DNA of 64,000 nt, taken from Tsukamurella spumae. Lineage in GTDB: Bacteria; Actinomycetota; Actinomycetes; Mycobacteriales; Mycobacteriaceae. The notes under the pieces were generated by a model. It searched no databases and was not told where the DNA came from. It worked only from the letters and a program-made list of their open reading frames with translations. Positions 1 to 11,456 of the stretch are shown piece by piece (positions within the stretch are counted from its first letter, which is position 1; each line of letters starts with the position of its first letter). The stretch is taken from NCBI RefSeq assembly GCF_012396015.1, contig NZ_JAAXOQ010000019.1:24235-88234 (forward strand), in the 5' to 3' direction. Position numbers and translations under genes: made by a program.

Positions 1-66
1 GTGTTCGGCTCCCGCGCGGAGGTCACCGTCTCGGGGCCGACGGTGCTGGCCTTCCAGCAGGTCTGA
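1..66 (+). CDS. C-terminal tail of an unidentified protein (truncated by window start)
   Basis: Frame 1 is open from the first base to a TGA at 64-66 and encodes 21 residues ending in ..LAFQQV. It converges on serB with only five bases between the two stops, so a real gene end here is likely. No family can be named from so short a tail. The gene lies almost wholly outside the window. Confidence 0.5.
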   Translation: MFGSRAEVTVSGPTVLAFQQV

Positions 67-71
67 CGGGC

Positions 72-1382
<1,311 letters not shown>

Positions 1383-3086
1383 CTAGTGGCCCTTGCCGGG
1401 ACCCGAGTGGGCCTCGGCGCGCATCCGCTCGACCATGTGCGGGTAGTGCAGCTCGAACGCCGGTCGCTCCGAACGGATCCGGGGCAGCTCGGTGAAGTTG
1501 TGCCGCGGCGGCGGGCAGCTGGTGGCCCACTCGAGGCTGTTGCCGAAGCCCCACGGATCGTCGACCGTGACGACCTCGCCGTAGCGGTAGCTGGTGAAGA
1601 CGTTCCACACGAAGGGCAGCGTCGAGGCGCCCAGGATGAACGCGCCGACCGTCGAGATCTGGTTCAGCGTGGTGAAACCGTCCGTGTCGAGGTAGTCCGC
1701 GTAACGACGCGGCATGCCCTCGGCACCCAGCCAGTGCTGCACCAGGAAGGTCATGTGGAAGCCGATGAAGGTGAGCCAGAAGTGCCAACGGGCGAGGCGC
1801 TCGTTCAGTAGGCGCCCGGTGGCCTTGGGGAACCAGAAGTAGATGCCCGCGAACGCCGCGAAGACGATGGTGCCGAACAGCGTGTAGTGGAAGTGCGCGA
1901 CCACGAAGTAGGTGTCGGAGACGTGGAAGTCGAGCGGCGGCGAGGCGAGGAGAACGCCGGTGAGGCCACCGAACAGGAAGGTCACGATGAAGCCGATCGA
2001 GAACAGCATCGGCGACTCGAAGGTTATGTGACCTCTCCACAAGGTGAGGACCCAGTTGAAGAACTTCACGCCCGTGGGCACCGCGATCAGGAAGGTCATG
2101 AAGCTGAAGAAGGGCAGCAGCACCGCGCCGGTGGCGTACATGTGGTGCGCCCACACCGCGACGGACAGCGCCGCGATGGCCAGCGTGGCCAGGACGAGGC
2201 CGCTGTAGCCGAAGATCGGCTTGCGGCTGAACACCGGGAAGATCTCCGAGACGATGCCGAAGAAGGGCAGCGCGATGATGTACACCTCGGGGTGCCCGAA
2301 GAACCAGAACAGGTGCTGCCAGAGGATGACGCCACCGTTGGCCGGGTCGTAGATGTGCGCACCGAACTGGCGGTCGACCTCGAGGCCCATGAGCGCTGCG
2401 GTCAGCAGCGGGAAGACCAGCAGGATCAGCAGCGAGGTCACCAGGATGTTCCAGGTGAAGATCGGCATGCGGAACATCGTCATGCCGGGGGCGCGCATGC
2501 AGATCACCGTGGTGACCATGTTGACGGCGCCGAGAATGGTGCCGAGACCACCCACGCCGAGGCCCATGATCCACAGGTCGGCGCCGGCGCCGGGCGAGTG
2601 CAGCGCGTCCGTCAGCGGGGTGTACGCGGTCCAGCCGAAGTCAGCGGCGCCGCCGGGGGTGATGAAGCCGGCGATCACCATCATCGCGCCGAACACGAAC
2701 AGCCAGTAGCCGAACGCGTTGAGGCGCGGGAACGCGACATCGGGCGCGCCGATCTGCAGCGGCAGCACGAAGTTGGCGAAGCCGATGACGATCGGGGTCG
2801 CGTACAGCAGCAGCATCACGGTGCCGTGCATGGTGAACAGCTGGTTGAACTGCTCGGTGGACAGGAACTGCAGGCCCGGGTTCGCGAGCTCGGCTCGCAT
2901 CAGCAGCGCCATCAGGCCGCCGATGAGGAAGAACGCGAAACACGTGACGATGTACATGATGCCCAGCGTCTTGTGATCGGTCGTCGTCACCAGCTTGTAG
3001 ATGAACGAACCCTTGGGCCCGGTCCGCTGCGGGTACGGACGCGCGGCGGTCACCTCGACTACCGGACGATGCGCTTGCGCGGTCAC
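1383..3086 (-). CDS. ctaD: Cytochrome c oxidase subunit I (CtaD)
   Basis: Catalytic subunit of the aa3-type cytochrome oxidase in the cytoplasmic membrane; it reduces O2 to water and pumps protons. The 567-residue protein shows the heme-copper oxidase signature: the WAHHMY copper-B histidine pair, the GHPEVYI motif with the His-Tyr crosslink pair, and VAHFHY heme ligands, spread over about 12 hydrophobic segments. I chose GTG at 3086 because GGAGGA sits six bases upstream and the N-terminus then matches mycobacterial CtaD; the open frame extends 21 codons further without support. It is divergent from the fecB-like gene, as in M. tuberculosis. Confidence 0.95.
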   Translation of the reverse strand: MTAQAHRPVVEVTAARPYPQRTGPKGSFIYKLVTTTDHKTLGIMYIVTCFAFFLIGGLMALLMRAELANPGLQFLSTEQFNQLFTMHGTVMLLLYATPIVIGFANFVLPLQIGAPDVAFPRLNAFGYWLFVFGAMMVIAGFITPGGAADFGWTAYTPLTDALHSPGAGADLWIMGLGVGGLGTILGAVNMVTTVICMRAPGMTMFRMPIFTWNILVTSLLILLVFPLLTAALMGLEVDRQFGAHIYDPANGGVILWQHLFWFFGHPEVYIIALPFFGIVSEIFPVFSRKPIFGYSGLVLATLAIAALSVAVWAHHMYATGAVLLPFFSFMTFLIAVPTGVKFFNWVLTLWRGHITFESPMLFSIGFIVTFLFGGLTGVLLASPPLDFHVSDTYFVVAHFHYTLFGTIVFAAFAGIYFWFPKATGRLLNERLARWHFWLTFIGFHMTFLVQHWLGAEGMPRRYADYLDTDGFTTLNQISTVGAFILGASTLPFVWNVFTSYRYGEVVTVDDPWGFGNSLEWATSCPPPRHNFTELPRIRSERPAFELHYPHMVERMRAEAHSGPGKGH

Positions 3087-3331
3087 AAATCCTCCTGCCC
3101 TGTGGCCCACCGGATCCGCGGCTGTCGGAACCGGCACTGGCCTCTTCATTCAGGTCTATCGGGCGGTGTTCGCTCACGGCGGACGCCTCCCTCGTGAGGT
3201 AAGAGTAGCCCCTCTCCCCCACCCGTGTCCTGGGGGTCCTACTCTGCGTCGTACTCGCGTCGCCGAACCGGCCGCAGGAGCCGCGACTGCTACCGTTGCG
3301 CTCGGCCGGAACGACAGTGAGGACGGTTGCC

Positions 3332-4276
3332 GTGAACAGGGTCGGTACAACCAGAGCGGGTGCCGCGATGGCGCTCGCCGTCGTCGCCGGCACCGTTCTG
3401 TCCGCGTGCGGCGGGCAGGAGCCGATCCAGCAGCCCTTCGCCTCGATCGCCACCACCACGACGCGCCTGGCCTCCGCCAACATCATCGGCCTCGATCGCA
3501 AGCCCGACCAGGCGTGCGCGGCACCCGTCGCGGGCACCGCGGCGCCCGCGAGCATCGCCGTCGCCGACCCCGACCTCCTCGACGGGCTGTGCGCGCTCGG
3601 CCTCCAGGGCCGGGTCACGGCGGTCGGGGGCGCGGCACCGTCGTACCTGGGGCCGGTCCTCGGCCGGGTGCCCCGTCTGGCCGACGGTGTCCGGGCCGAC
3701 CTGGCTGTCGGCACCGACCGGTCCGCGGACGCGAACCGGCGTGCGGGCCGGACGGTGATCGTGCCGGCACCGTCGGCGGACTGGCGCCGCAGCTTCCTGG
3801 CCCTGGCCGACGCCGTGCGCATGCCGGCCGAGGCGCGGGCGATCATCGACCGTTACCAGCGCGATGCGGCCGACGCGTCGACGAAGATCGACGCCGTGCA
3901 CAACACGGTCTCCCTGGTGCGCTTCACGGCGGACGGCAGGTCCCTGGCCGAGGGCACCGCGCCGCTGGCCGCACAGGTCCTCGCCGACCTGAAGGTTGTC
4001 CGCCCGGAGCCGCAGCGCAAACCGGAGCCGGTCGAGATGTCCGCGGGCGACTACTCCGCAGCGGAGGGCGACCTGGTGTACGTCGGCTACGAGGGCGACA
4101 AGGGTCGCGATCACGGCATGGCGGTGATGACCTCGGACGCGTGGAAGAAGCTGCGCGTGGTGACCGCGAAGCGGCAGCTCCTGGTCGAGGACTCCTCGTG
4201 GTTCTCCGCGGGCGGCCCCGTCGCCGCCGGGATCGTGCTGCACGACGTGAGCAACACGATCAAGGCCTCGTCCTAG
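3332..4276 (+). CDS. fecB: FecB-type periplasmic substrate-binding lipoprotein
   Basis: A lipid-anchored binding protein of the iron-siderophore ABC transporter class, placed divergently from ctaD exactly as M. tuberculosis fecB is. The 314-residue product starts with a short basic n-region, a hydrophobic core and the lipobox LSAC (Cys near residue 26). The remainder is an alpha/beta two-lobe binding protein with a helical linker, typical of class III receptors. I chose GTG at 3332 (GAGGA upstream) because it puts the signal peptide at the N-terminus; a TTG at 3296 would add 12 residues. The ligand cannot be read from sequence: mycobacterial FecB has been linked to ferric siderophore and heme. 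No permease or ATPase gene is next to it. Confidence 0.8.
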   Translation: MNRVGTTRAGAAMALAVVAGTVLSACGGQEPIQQPFASIATTTTRLASANIIGLDRKPDQACAAPVAGTAAPASIAVADPDLLDGLCALGLQGRVTAVGGAAPSYLGPVLGRVPRLADGVRADLAVGTDRSADANRRAGRTVIVPAPSADWRRSFLALADAVRMPAEARAIIDRYQRDAADASTKIDAVHNTVSLVRFTADGRSLAEGTAPLAAQVLADLKVVRPEPQRKPEPVEMSAGDYSAAEGDLVYVGYEGDKGRDHGMAVMTSDAWKKLRVVTAKRQLLVEDSSWFSAGGPVAAGIVLHDVSNTIKASS

Positions 4277-4466
4277 CTCCTCGCACCCCCTTCAGCACAC
4301 CCCTCTCCCCGTGACGCGCCTCACATCCGCCGGGTAAAACCGCTGGCCCGAAGCTCGGTGTACAAGTGTTCACGGATTCCTGCCCGAAGACCCTTCATTC
4401 ATGCTTGTCGGAAGTGATAGCCTGAAGGCGATTCAATCTCATGCGCGGCCCCTACCAGCAGAGATG

Positions 4467-4486
4467 CCTGTGGGATTTCCCACAGG
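4467..4486. promoter_or_regulatory. Perfect 20-bp palindrome upstream of the AurF-like gene
   Basis: CCTGTGGGA and TCCCACAGG face each other with two bases between, ending 57 bases before the ATG of the diiron oxygenase gene. It is either an operator for an unlinked dimeric regulator or a 5'-UTR hairpin. No adjacent regulator gene suggests itself. Confidence 0.45.
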
Positions 4487-4543
4487 ATGCTGAGAACGAT
4501 CCACGGTACGAGTCGCAACGAGGATGCCAGGAAAGGATCCATC

Positions 4544-5563
4544 ATGGCCCTGCTGAACATGCCCCGGGTGACGCACATGGCGCGGATGCGCGGTCGCTCG
4601 TTCCCCGGTCAGGCCGAGTACGAGCAGACCCTCAACGATCTGTCGGTCGCCTCGGTGAATCGGAACTTCGATCCCTACATCGACATCGACTGGGACTCCC
4701 CCGAGCTCGCGATCGTCCCGGACGATCCGCGCTGGGTGTGCAACCCGCGGTTCGATCCGATCGGCCGCCACCCGTGGTACCAGGCGCAGCCGCTGGCCAA
4801 GCAGATCGAGATCGGGATGTGGCGGCAGGCCAACGTCGCCAAGGTCGGCCTGCAGTTCGAGTCGATCCTGATCCGCGGCATCATGCAGTACACGGCCGTC
4901 CAGCCGAACAACTCCCCGGAGTTCCGCTACGCCACGCACGAGGCGAAGGAGGAGTGCCAGCACACGCTGATGTTCCAGGAGTTCGTCAACCGCGTGGGCA
5001 TGGACGTTCCGGGCGGTGCCTGGTGGTTCCGCCGGCTCTCGCCCATCATCCCGCTGGCGGCCACCACCTTCCCGAACATCTTCTACATGGGCGTGCTCGC
5101 CGGCGAGGAGCCGATCGACCACCTGCAGAAGCAGTTCCTGCGCTCCGCGGACACCCAGCACCCCGCGATGACCTCGGTCATGCAGATCCACGTGGCCGAG
5201 GAGGCCCGTCACATCTCCTTCGCGCACCAGCTGCTCGAGCACAAGATCCCCACCCGTGGCCCGATCCCCCGCTTCCTGCTCTCGCTCGCCATGCCGCTCG
5301 TCATGCGCATCCTCCTCGGCGCGATCATGGTCCCGCCGAAGCAGTTCTGGGACACCTTCGACATCCCGCGGTCGGTGAAGAAGGACATCTTCTGGCGGTC
5401 GCCCGAATCCAAGGCCATGCGCCAGGAGATCTTCGGCGATGTCCGGCTGCTGGCGGAGCGCACCGACCTGATGAACCCGGTCTCCCGCGTCCTGTGGCGC
5501 GTGCTCGGCATCCACGGCCGGACCTCGCGGTTCCGCAGCGAGCCGTCCTACACCGCGCAGTAG
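4544..5563 (+). CDS. AurF-like non-heme diiron oxygenase
   Basis: Member of the AurF/p-aminobenzoate N-oxygenase superfamily, ferritin-like four-helix proteins that bind two irons and activate O2. In the 339-residue product, E106, the E136-x3-H140 pair, H216, E219/E220 and H223 are the likely iron ligands, matching the family's spaced E..ExxH repeats. ATG 4544 follows AAAGGA at good spacing; the open frame upstream has no ribosome site. The gene carries its own downstream terminator, then comes a ferredoxin/reductase fusion that could supply electrons. The substrate is unknown. In Mycobacteriales such proteins are widespread outside antibiotic clusters, so an N-oxygenase role should not be assumed. 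Confidence 0.8.
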   Translation: MALLNMPRVTHMARMRGRSFPGQAEYEQTLNDLSVASVNRNFDPYIDIDWDSPELAIVPDDPRWVCNPRFDPIGRHPWYQAQPLAKQIEIGMWRQANVAKVGLQFESILIRGIMQYTAVQPNNSPEFRYATHEAKEECQHTLMFQEFVNRVGMDVPGGAWWFRRLSPIIPLAATTFPNIFYMGVLAGEEPIDHLQKQFLRSADTQHPAMTSVMQIHVAEEARHISFAHQLLEHKIPTRGPIPRFLLSLAMPLVMRILLGAIMVPPKQFWDTFDIPRSVKKDIFWRSPESKAMRQEIFGDVRLLAERTDLMNPVSRVLWRVLGIHGRTSRFRSEPSYTAQ

Positions 5564-5583
5564 TCTCCCCACCACCCCGATAT

Positions 5584-5611
5584 CCGGCTCGGCGGTCACC
5601 CGCCGAGCCGG
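5584..5611 (+). terminator. Hairpin terminator after the AurF-like gene
   Basis: Perfect 12-bp GC-rich stem (5584-5595 with 5600-5611) and a TCAC loop, 20 bases after the stop codon and 49 bases before the next start. Confidence 0.75.
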
Positions 5612-5660
5612 ACCCGTATCCCGGCCCGGATGCGGGACCCCCGCTCCGAGGAGATACCCA

Positions 5661-7184
5661 GTGCCTCACGTCATCACCCAGTCCTGCTGCAGCGACGCCT
5701 CGTGCACCTTCGCATGCCCCGTCAACTGCATCCACCCGACTCCCGACGAGCCGGGCTTCGCGACCGCCGAGATGCTGTACGTCGACCCCACGACCTGCGT
5801 CGACTGCGGCGCCTGCGTGACGGCGTGCCCCGTCGACGCCATCGGCCCGGCGCACCGGCTGCCGGAGGAGCACAAGGTCTACATCGAGCTGAACCGGTCG
5901 CTCGCGGCCGCCGACCCGGCAAACTCCCGCCTCGGCGGCCCGAACCCGCAGGACCGCAGCCGGCCGCCCATGGCGCACACCGTGCCGCCGAAGGTGCTGC
6001 CGATCCCGGCGGGCACGGTGATCAGCGTGGGCGTGATCGGGAGCGGCCCCGCGGCGATGTACGCCGCGGACGAGCTGCTCCGCTACCCGGGCGTCACCGT
6101 CGACGTCTACGAGAAGCTGTCCACGCCCTACGGCCTGGCCCGGTTCGGCGTCGCGCCGGACCACACCCGCACCCGCAAGGTCTCCGGCCTGTTCGACAAG
6201 GTCGCGGCCGACCCGAACTTCCAGATCCACCTCAATACCGAGGTCGGCACCGATGTCTCCCTCGAGGAGCTGCGGCGACGGCACGACGCGATCGTCGTCG
6301 CCGTGGGCGCCAGCACCGACAAGAAGCTGGGCATCGCGGGCGAGGACCTGCCGAACGTGCGCAGCGCGACCGACTTCGTGGCCTGGTACAACGGCCACCC
6401 CGAGCACCAGGGCGACCCGGTCGACCTGACGCACGACCGGATCGTCGTCATCGGCAACGGCAATGTGGCGCTGGACGCGGCCCGGATCCTCACGGCCGAC
6501 CCCGAGGAGCTCGAGGGCACCACCATCTCCCCCGCCGCCCTTGCGGCGCTGCGCACGTCGAAGGTCGAGGAGGTCGTGATCGTCGCCCGCCGCGGGCCCG
6601 AGCACGCCGCCTTCACCCTGCCCGAGGCACTGGGGCTCGCCGACGAGCGGACCGTCATCGTCCACCCGGACCCCGATGTGGCCGAGACCCTCGTCGCGGG
6701 CAGCGACTCGGAACTCGTGGCGCACAAGCTGGAGCTGCTCGAGTCGCTGCCGACCCAGTCCGACGCCCCGCGCCGCATCCGCCTGCGCTTCCTCACCACA
6801 CCCGAGTCCATCGAGGCGACCGACGACGGGCTGGTGCTGCACGCCGAGCACACCGTCACCGGCGCGGCGATCGACCTGCCCGTCGGCATGGTGTTCACCT
6901 CGGTCGGCTACCGGGGCGTGCCCGTGCCGGGCCTGCCCTTCGACGACCGTCGCGCGGTGCTGCCGAACGAGGCCGGTCGCGTTCTGGGCGACGACGGTGC
7001 GCCGCTCCCCGGCGTGTACGTCACGGGCTGGATCAAGCGCGGCCCCAACGGCTTCATCGGCACCAACAAGACCGACTCGCAGGAGACGGTGGAGAAGTTC
7101 GCCGAGGACGTGGTGTCGGGCGTCGTGACCGGCCGGCCGGCCGGGAAGCGCAAGCGCCCACTGGGCCGGTTCCTGGGCGCGTAA
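5661..7184 (+). CDS. Ferredoxin fused to NADPH-ferredoxin reductase (FprB type)
   Basis: A two-part electron-transfer flavoprotein of 507 residues. Residues 1-75 form a bacterial ferredoxin: a first set of cysteines (C9/C10, C15, C19, C23) and a complete CxxCxxCxxxCP motif at 46-57, compatible with a 7Fe or 8Fe ferredoxin. From about 120 comes an adrenodoxin-reductase-like module with the FAD loop GSGPAA (127-132), the NADP loop GNGNVA (265-270) and the C-terminal GWIKRGPNG motif. This is the architecture of M. tuberculosis FprB. GTG 5661 is preceded by GAGGAG. It probably moves electrons from NADPH to oxygenases such as P450s or the neighbouring diiron protein; that partnership is inferred from position only. 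Confidence 0.88.
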   Translation: MPHVITQSCCSDASCTFACPVNCIHPTPDEPGFATAEMLYVDPTTCVDCGACVTACPVDAIGPAHRLPEEHKVYIELNRSLAAADPANSRLGGPNPQDRSRPPMAHTVPPKVLPIPAGTVISVGVIGSGPAAMYAADELLRYPGVTVDVYEKLSTPYGLARFGVAPDHTRTRKVSGLFDKVAADPNFQIHLNTEVGTDVSLEELRRRHDAIVVAVGASTDKKLGIAGEDLPNVRSATDFVAWYNGHPEHQGDPVDLTHDRIVVIGNGNVALDAARILTADPEELEGTTISPAALAALRTSKVEEVVIVARRGPEHAAFTLPEALGLADERTVIVHPDPDVAETLVAGSDSELVAHKLELLESLPTQSDAPRRIRLRFLTTPESIEATDDGLVLHAEHTVTGAAIDLPVGMVFTSVGYRGVPVPGLPFDDRRAVLPNEAGRVLGDDGAPLPGVYVTGWIKRGPNGFIGTNKTDSQETVEKFAEDVVSGVVTGRPAGKRKRPLGRFLGA

Positions 7185-7194
7185 CCTCGCGGTC

Positions 7195-8136
7195 GTGGCG
7201 TCCTCGGGGAACGGCGAGCCGATCGAAGTGACCGTCGGCGACCGGGTGGTGCGCGTGTCCAGCCCGGATCGCGTCTACTTCCCGGAGATCGGCGCGACGA
7301 AGCTCGACGTCGTCCGGTACTACGAGTCCGTGGGGCCCGGCATCGTCCGGGCGCTGCGGGGTCGGCCGACGATGCTGCACCGCTACCCCAAGGGCGTCGA
7401 CGGGCCGAAGGTCCACCAGAAGCGGATCCCCGCCGGCGCTCCCGACTGGCTCGAGACCGTGGAGATCTACTTCCCCCGGTTCGGCCGCACCGCCGACGAG
7501 GTGGTCGTGACCGAGCTGGGATCGGTGATCTGGGCCGCGCAGATGTCGACGGTCGAGTTCCACCCCTGGAACTGCCGCGCAGGCGATCTCGAGCATCCCG
7601 ACGAATGGCGCATCGACCTCGACCCGATGCCCGACTGCTCCTGGTCCCGCGTGCAGCGGGTCGCGGGGGTCGTGCGCGAGGTGCTGGACGAGTTGGGCAT
7701 CCGCGGCTTCCCCAAGACCTCCGGCGGGTCCGGCCTGCACGTGTACGTGCGGATCGAGCCCCGCTGGAGCTTCTCGGAGGTCCGACGGTGCGCCCTCGCC
7801 TTCGCCCGGGAGGTGGAGCGCCGCGCACCGGCGGACGTCACGACGGTGTGGTGGCGCAAGGACCGCGACCCGGCCGCGGTGTTCCTGGACTACAACCAGA
7901 ACGCCCGCGACCACACCATCGCGTGCGCGTACTCGTTGCGCGGCACCCCGATCGCCACCGCCTCCGCCCCGATCACCTGGGACGAGATCCCGGACGTGCA
8001 CCCCGACGATTTCACCATCAAGACCCTCCCCACCCGGTTCGCCGACCTCGGCGATCTGCATGCCGAGATCGACGACGTCGCCCACTCCCTCGAGACGCTC
8101 GTCGACTGGGCCGACCGCGACGACCTCCCCGAATAG
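7195..8136 (+). CDS. Stand-alone LigD-type polymerase domain (archaeo-eukaryotic primase superfamily)
   Basis: A DNA/RNA primer-extending polymerase of the AEP superfamily related to the polymerase domain of LigD in non-homologous end joining. The 313-residue protein has the catalytic DLDP (D141, D143), the SGGSGLH nucleotide-binding motif at 176-182 and the third metal Asp D232 in DYNQNARDH. Neither a ligase nor a nuclease domain is attached, and no ku gene is near, so it resembles mycobacterial PolD1/PolD2 proteins, which prefer ribonucleotides and fill gaps (family knowledge). GTG 7195 is 10 bases after the previous stop, so it may be cotranscribed with the reductase gene. Confidence 0.85.
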   Translation: MASSGNGEPIEVTVGDRVVRVSSPDRVYFPEIGATKLDVVRYYESVGPGIVRALRGRPTMLHRYPKGVDGPKVHQKRIPAGAPDWLETVEIYFPRFGRTADEVVVTELGSVIWAAQMSTVEFHPWNCRAGDLEHPDEWRIDLDPMPDCSWSRVQRVAGVVREVLDELGIRGFPKTSGGSGLHVYVRIEPRWSFSEVRRCALAFAREVERRAPADVTTVWWRKDRDPAAVFLDYNQNARDHTIACAYSLRGTPIATASAPITWDEIPDVHPDDFTIKTLPTRFADLGDLHAEIDDVAHSLETLVDWADRDDLPE

Positions 8137-8172
8137 CGCTGAACGCCCGAGGGGCACGTCCACAGGAGGATC

Positions 8173-8802
8173 ATGAGCTACGACCTGTTCGCTCTTCCGC
8201 AGCACAGCGCCGCCGACGCGGACGCCGCGCTCACCGAGATGCGTCGAGCAGACGCGTCCGCACCGGCGACGGCTCCCGCCCGGAATGTCACTGCGCTGAT
8301 CGATCTTGTCGACAGCAATCGTTCGCGGCTCGGCGTGGTGCACGAGTCCCCCGAACCGCACGGCATCGGTGCGTACTTCACGGCGTCGTGGTCCGACGTG
8401 GAGGCCAGCCGTGCGGCGCTGATCCCTGCCGCGGCGACGCTCGGTTTCGATGTGTACGACCCGCAGGAGCACCTCCTGATCCACACCGCCGACGCGAAGT
8501 GCGTCGAGGTCACCCACGGCAGCCTCGGGGTGTTCCCCCTGCTCAGTAGGACGCTGTCCACGGCCTTGGTCACGCGACTGGCCGAGCCCGACCCGTTCCT
8601 GATCGTTTCCCGCGACACCGATGTGTACGTGCAGACTTTGATCCGGGACGGACACTGCACCATCGAGTACCGCGACGGGTCGGCGGACCGGCACTTCGCC
8701 GCCGTCGCGCCGCCCGACGAGGTGTCCGGCCTGCTCTGGGCGTGGACGCAGTCCGGTCCCTCAGCACTCCGCCACCTTGAATGGTCGAAGGTGGAATTCT
8801 GA
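8173..8802 (+). CDS. Hypothetical protein beginning MSYDLF
   Basis: A 209-residue soluble protein with no signal peptide or membrane segment. ATG 8173 is preceded by AGGAGG at ideal spacing and the gene follows the polymerase gene after 36 bases, so it is well supported as a gene. The first half reads like an alpha/beta domain with repeated short strands (for example the VYDPQEHLLIH stretch); the second half includes a WAWTQSG segment. I do not recognise the family. The MSYDL opening occurs in several uncharacterised actinobacterial proteins, but no function follows from that. Confidence 0.75.
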   Translation: MSYDLFALPQHSAADADAALTEMRRADASAPATAPARNVTALIDLVDSNRSRLGVVHESPEPHGIGAYFTASWSDVEASRAALIPAAATLGFDVYDPQEHLLIHTADAKCVEVTHGSLGVFPLLSRTLSTALVTRLAEPDPFLIVSRDTDVYVQTLIRDGHCTIEYRDGSADRHFAAVAPPDEVSGLLWAWTQSGPSALRHLEWSKVEF

Positions 8803-8858
8803 GCATCGGTCGGCGTGCCTCGTCAGCGATCTGAACCTGGCCCACCATCCGGCCATCA

Positions 8859-8885
8859 TTCGACATAGATCAGAACAAATACATT
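8859..8885 (+). promoter_or_regulatory. Possible promoter in an AT-rich patch
   Basis: TTCGAC (8859-8864) and TACATT (8880-8885) sit 15 bases apart in the only AT-rich stretch of this gap, 45 bases upstream of the small ORF at 8930. The spacing is short for a sigma-A promoter, so this is tentative. Confidence 0.25.
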
Positions 8886-8929
8886 AAAGTACATCGCGTG
8901 AAGCTTTCTCCCTCACCTAGCTCAGCCAG

Positions 8930-9052
8930 GTGTTACGAGTGGTCGCAGAGACCCGCGGCACAGCGTCCGGCAAAGTCGTTGCGGCGGCGCTCGAGATCGG
9001 ACAGCTCCTATCCCAGGCCGCCGTCGCCATCGGCGTAGAGGGATGGCAGTGA
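8930..9052 (+). CDS. Small ORF translationally coupled to the next gene
   Basis: A 40-codon frame starting at GTG 8930 (alternative GTG 8939) and ending at TGA 9050-9052. That stop overlaps the GTG start of the following gene as GTGA, the classic coupled arrangement that recurs elsewhere in this window. The peptide is a single Ala/Val/Leu-rich amphipathic helix-like sequence ending GVEGWQ. No clear ribosome site precedes it and no family is recognised; it may be a short helical protein or only a leader for the downstream gene. Confidence 0.4.
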   Translation: MLRVVAETRGTASGKVVAAALEIGQLLSQAAVAIGVEGWQ

Positions 9053-9534
9053 CCAGGATGCGGCGGACGCCGCGCGTGTATTGGACTGTCGTCCTGCTGA
9101 TCCCGGCGGTGATACTGGCGGCGCTGTACCTCGGCATCCGGTGGTTCGTGAGCGGCATGTTCGATGTCGGGCCGCCGCACACGATCAGTGAGCTGCAGGC
9201 CCGGCAGGAACTCGAGTACAGGAGGATCCACATCCCCTCGAGCTTCCGCCTCGATTCGATGACCGTCTACCCGGTATTCGCCGGTCGATCGTCCTATCGC
9301 GGAACCTTCTCCGCCCCGGCTGACCGCTTCGATGACTACCGGCAGATCGTCGCACGGGCGCCGGGAATGATCGACCCCAGTCCGCCGGGCTGCGTGCCAT
9401 CAGCAGCGCCGTGCCCTACGAACACCCTCGTCATCGAGTACCCGCCCGGCAGCACTGGGCTCGACACCACCACGTTGCGGACCTCACGCACGTCCGAGTC
9501 CGCGTCGATCGCCGTCGACGCCCAGGGGCACTGA
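9049..9534 (+). CDS. Hypothetical membrane-anchored protein
   Basis: A 161-residue protein with one N-terminal membrane segment (about residues 10-32, preceded by Arg residues) and an extracytoplasmic remainder with two cysteines flanking VPSAAP that could form a disulfide. GTG 9049 is chosen because GAGGG lies six bases upstream and the start overlaps the preceding small ORF; ATG 9043 would abut the ribosome site. I do not recognise the family. Function unknown. Confidence 0.65.
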   Translation: MTRMRRTPRVYWTVVLLIPAVILAALYLGIRWFVSGMFDVGPPHTISELQARQELEYRRIHIPSSFRLDSMTVYPVFAGRSSYRGTFSAPADRFDDYRQIVARAPGMIDPSPPGCVPSAAPCPTNTLVIEYPPGSTGLDTTTLRTSRTSESASIAVDAQGH

Positions 9535-9595
9535 CTCAGCCGCCGCGGCGATGCCGGCGCCGCGCCCGCTCCTCCCGCCACTGGCGTGGTTACCT

Positions 9596-9639
9596 GCGGT
9601 TTCGACGTCGGAATCCCGACGTGTCGCCACCGAAACCGC
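9596..9639. terminator. Nested inverted repeats between convergent genes
   Basis: An outer 9-bp stem (9596-9604 with 9631-9639) encloses an inner perfect 7-bp stem (9605-9611 with 9616-9622) with an AATC loop and an eight-base bulge. It lies between two convergent genes and can serve both strands. Confidence 0.6.
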
Positions 9640-10310
9640 TAGGAACCGCCGAGGAAGTCGAGGAGCCCGCGGACCGGATCGAGCACCGTGGAGATGTTCG
9701 CCGCGATGACCACCCCGGTGGCGACGGCCGCCGCTCCCGTCGCCGCCGCCCACCGTCGACGCCCGTGCCGCCACGCCCGCACGGCGAAGGCGAGCAGGAC
9801 GACGATCGCCGTTCCGGCGAGCGCGGCGAGAACCGCGTGGTACCACGCGAAGTCACGGACGATCACGCTGACCGGGCCCGACGGTGCGCCGCCCAGTTCC
9901 GTCCGCATCCGCGCGAGCGCACGGGCGAGTTCGCCGTCGCGCTCCCGCGCCGGGTCGATCAGCGACAACGCCGACGACAGCGGCGCCAACGTACCCTGAA
10001 TGTTCGCGAGGAGCAGGACGGCCGGAATCAACGCCAGCGCATGGTGTCCGCGATGCACCGCCACCGCCACCAACAGGCCGGCGAACACGGCCTTGACGGC
10101 GTGGTAGCGCGACCAGTCGTCGACGAGCGCCTGCAGACCGGCCGGGAGCCGCTCGGAATCGCCCAGCAGGTACGACGAGAACTCCATGGCCGCACGGGAT
10201 TCGAAGCCCGACCCGAAGAACAGCGGTGGGACCGCGAAGAACGCGAACGCCAGCAGAGCGACCGCGAGCAGCCACCACAGGTCCGCCCGCGTAGGCCGCG
10301 ACACCGTCAT
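9639..10310 (-). CDS. Four-helix integral membrane protein of unknown function
   Basis: A 223-residue protein with strongly hydrophobic segments near residues 12-32, 73-105, 155-178 and 187-207, and an Arg-rich cytoplasmic loop before the last one. Between the first two segments is an extracytoplasmic-looking loop (ESRAAMEFSSYLL). It ends 20 bases downstream of nrdF on the same strand. No family is recognised and there are no catalytic motifs. Confidence 0.65.
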   Translation of the reverse strand: MTVSRPTRADLWWLLAVALLAFAFFAVPPLFFGSGFESRAAMEFSSYLLGDSERLPAGLQALVDDWSRYHAVKAVFAGLLVAVAVHRGHHALALIPAVLLLANIQGTLAPLSSALSLIDPARERDGELARALARMRTELGGAPSGPVSVIVRDFAWYHAVLAALAGTAIVVLLAFAVRAWRHGRRRWAAATGAAAVATGVVIAANISTVLDPVRGLLDFLGGS

Positions 10311-10329
10311 CGCCGTTCCACGTGGCCCG

Positions 10330-11422
<1,093 letters not shown>

Positions 11423-11456
11423 CATCGCACCAGTTCGGCGTGTCGGCCTCGCCGGG

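Noticed and set aside
3195..3213. IdeR-box-like sequence between ctaD and fecB
   Set aside because: Only about 11 of 19 positions match the consensus, not convincing even beside an iron-type binding protein.
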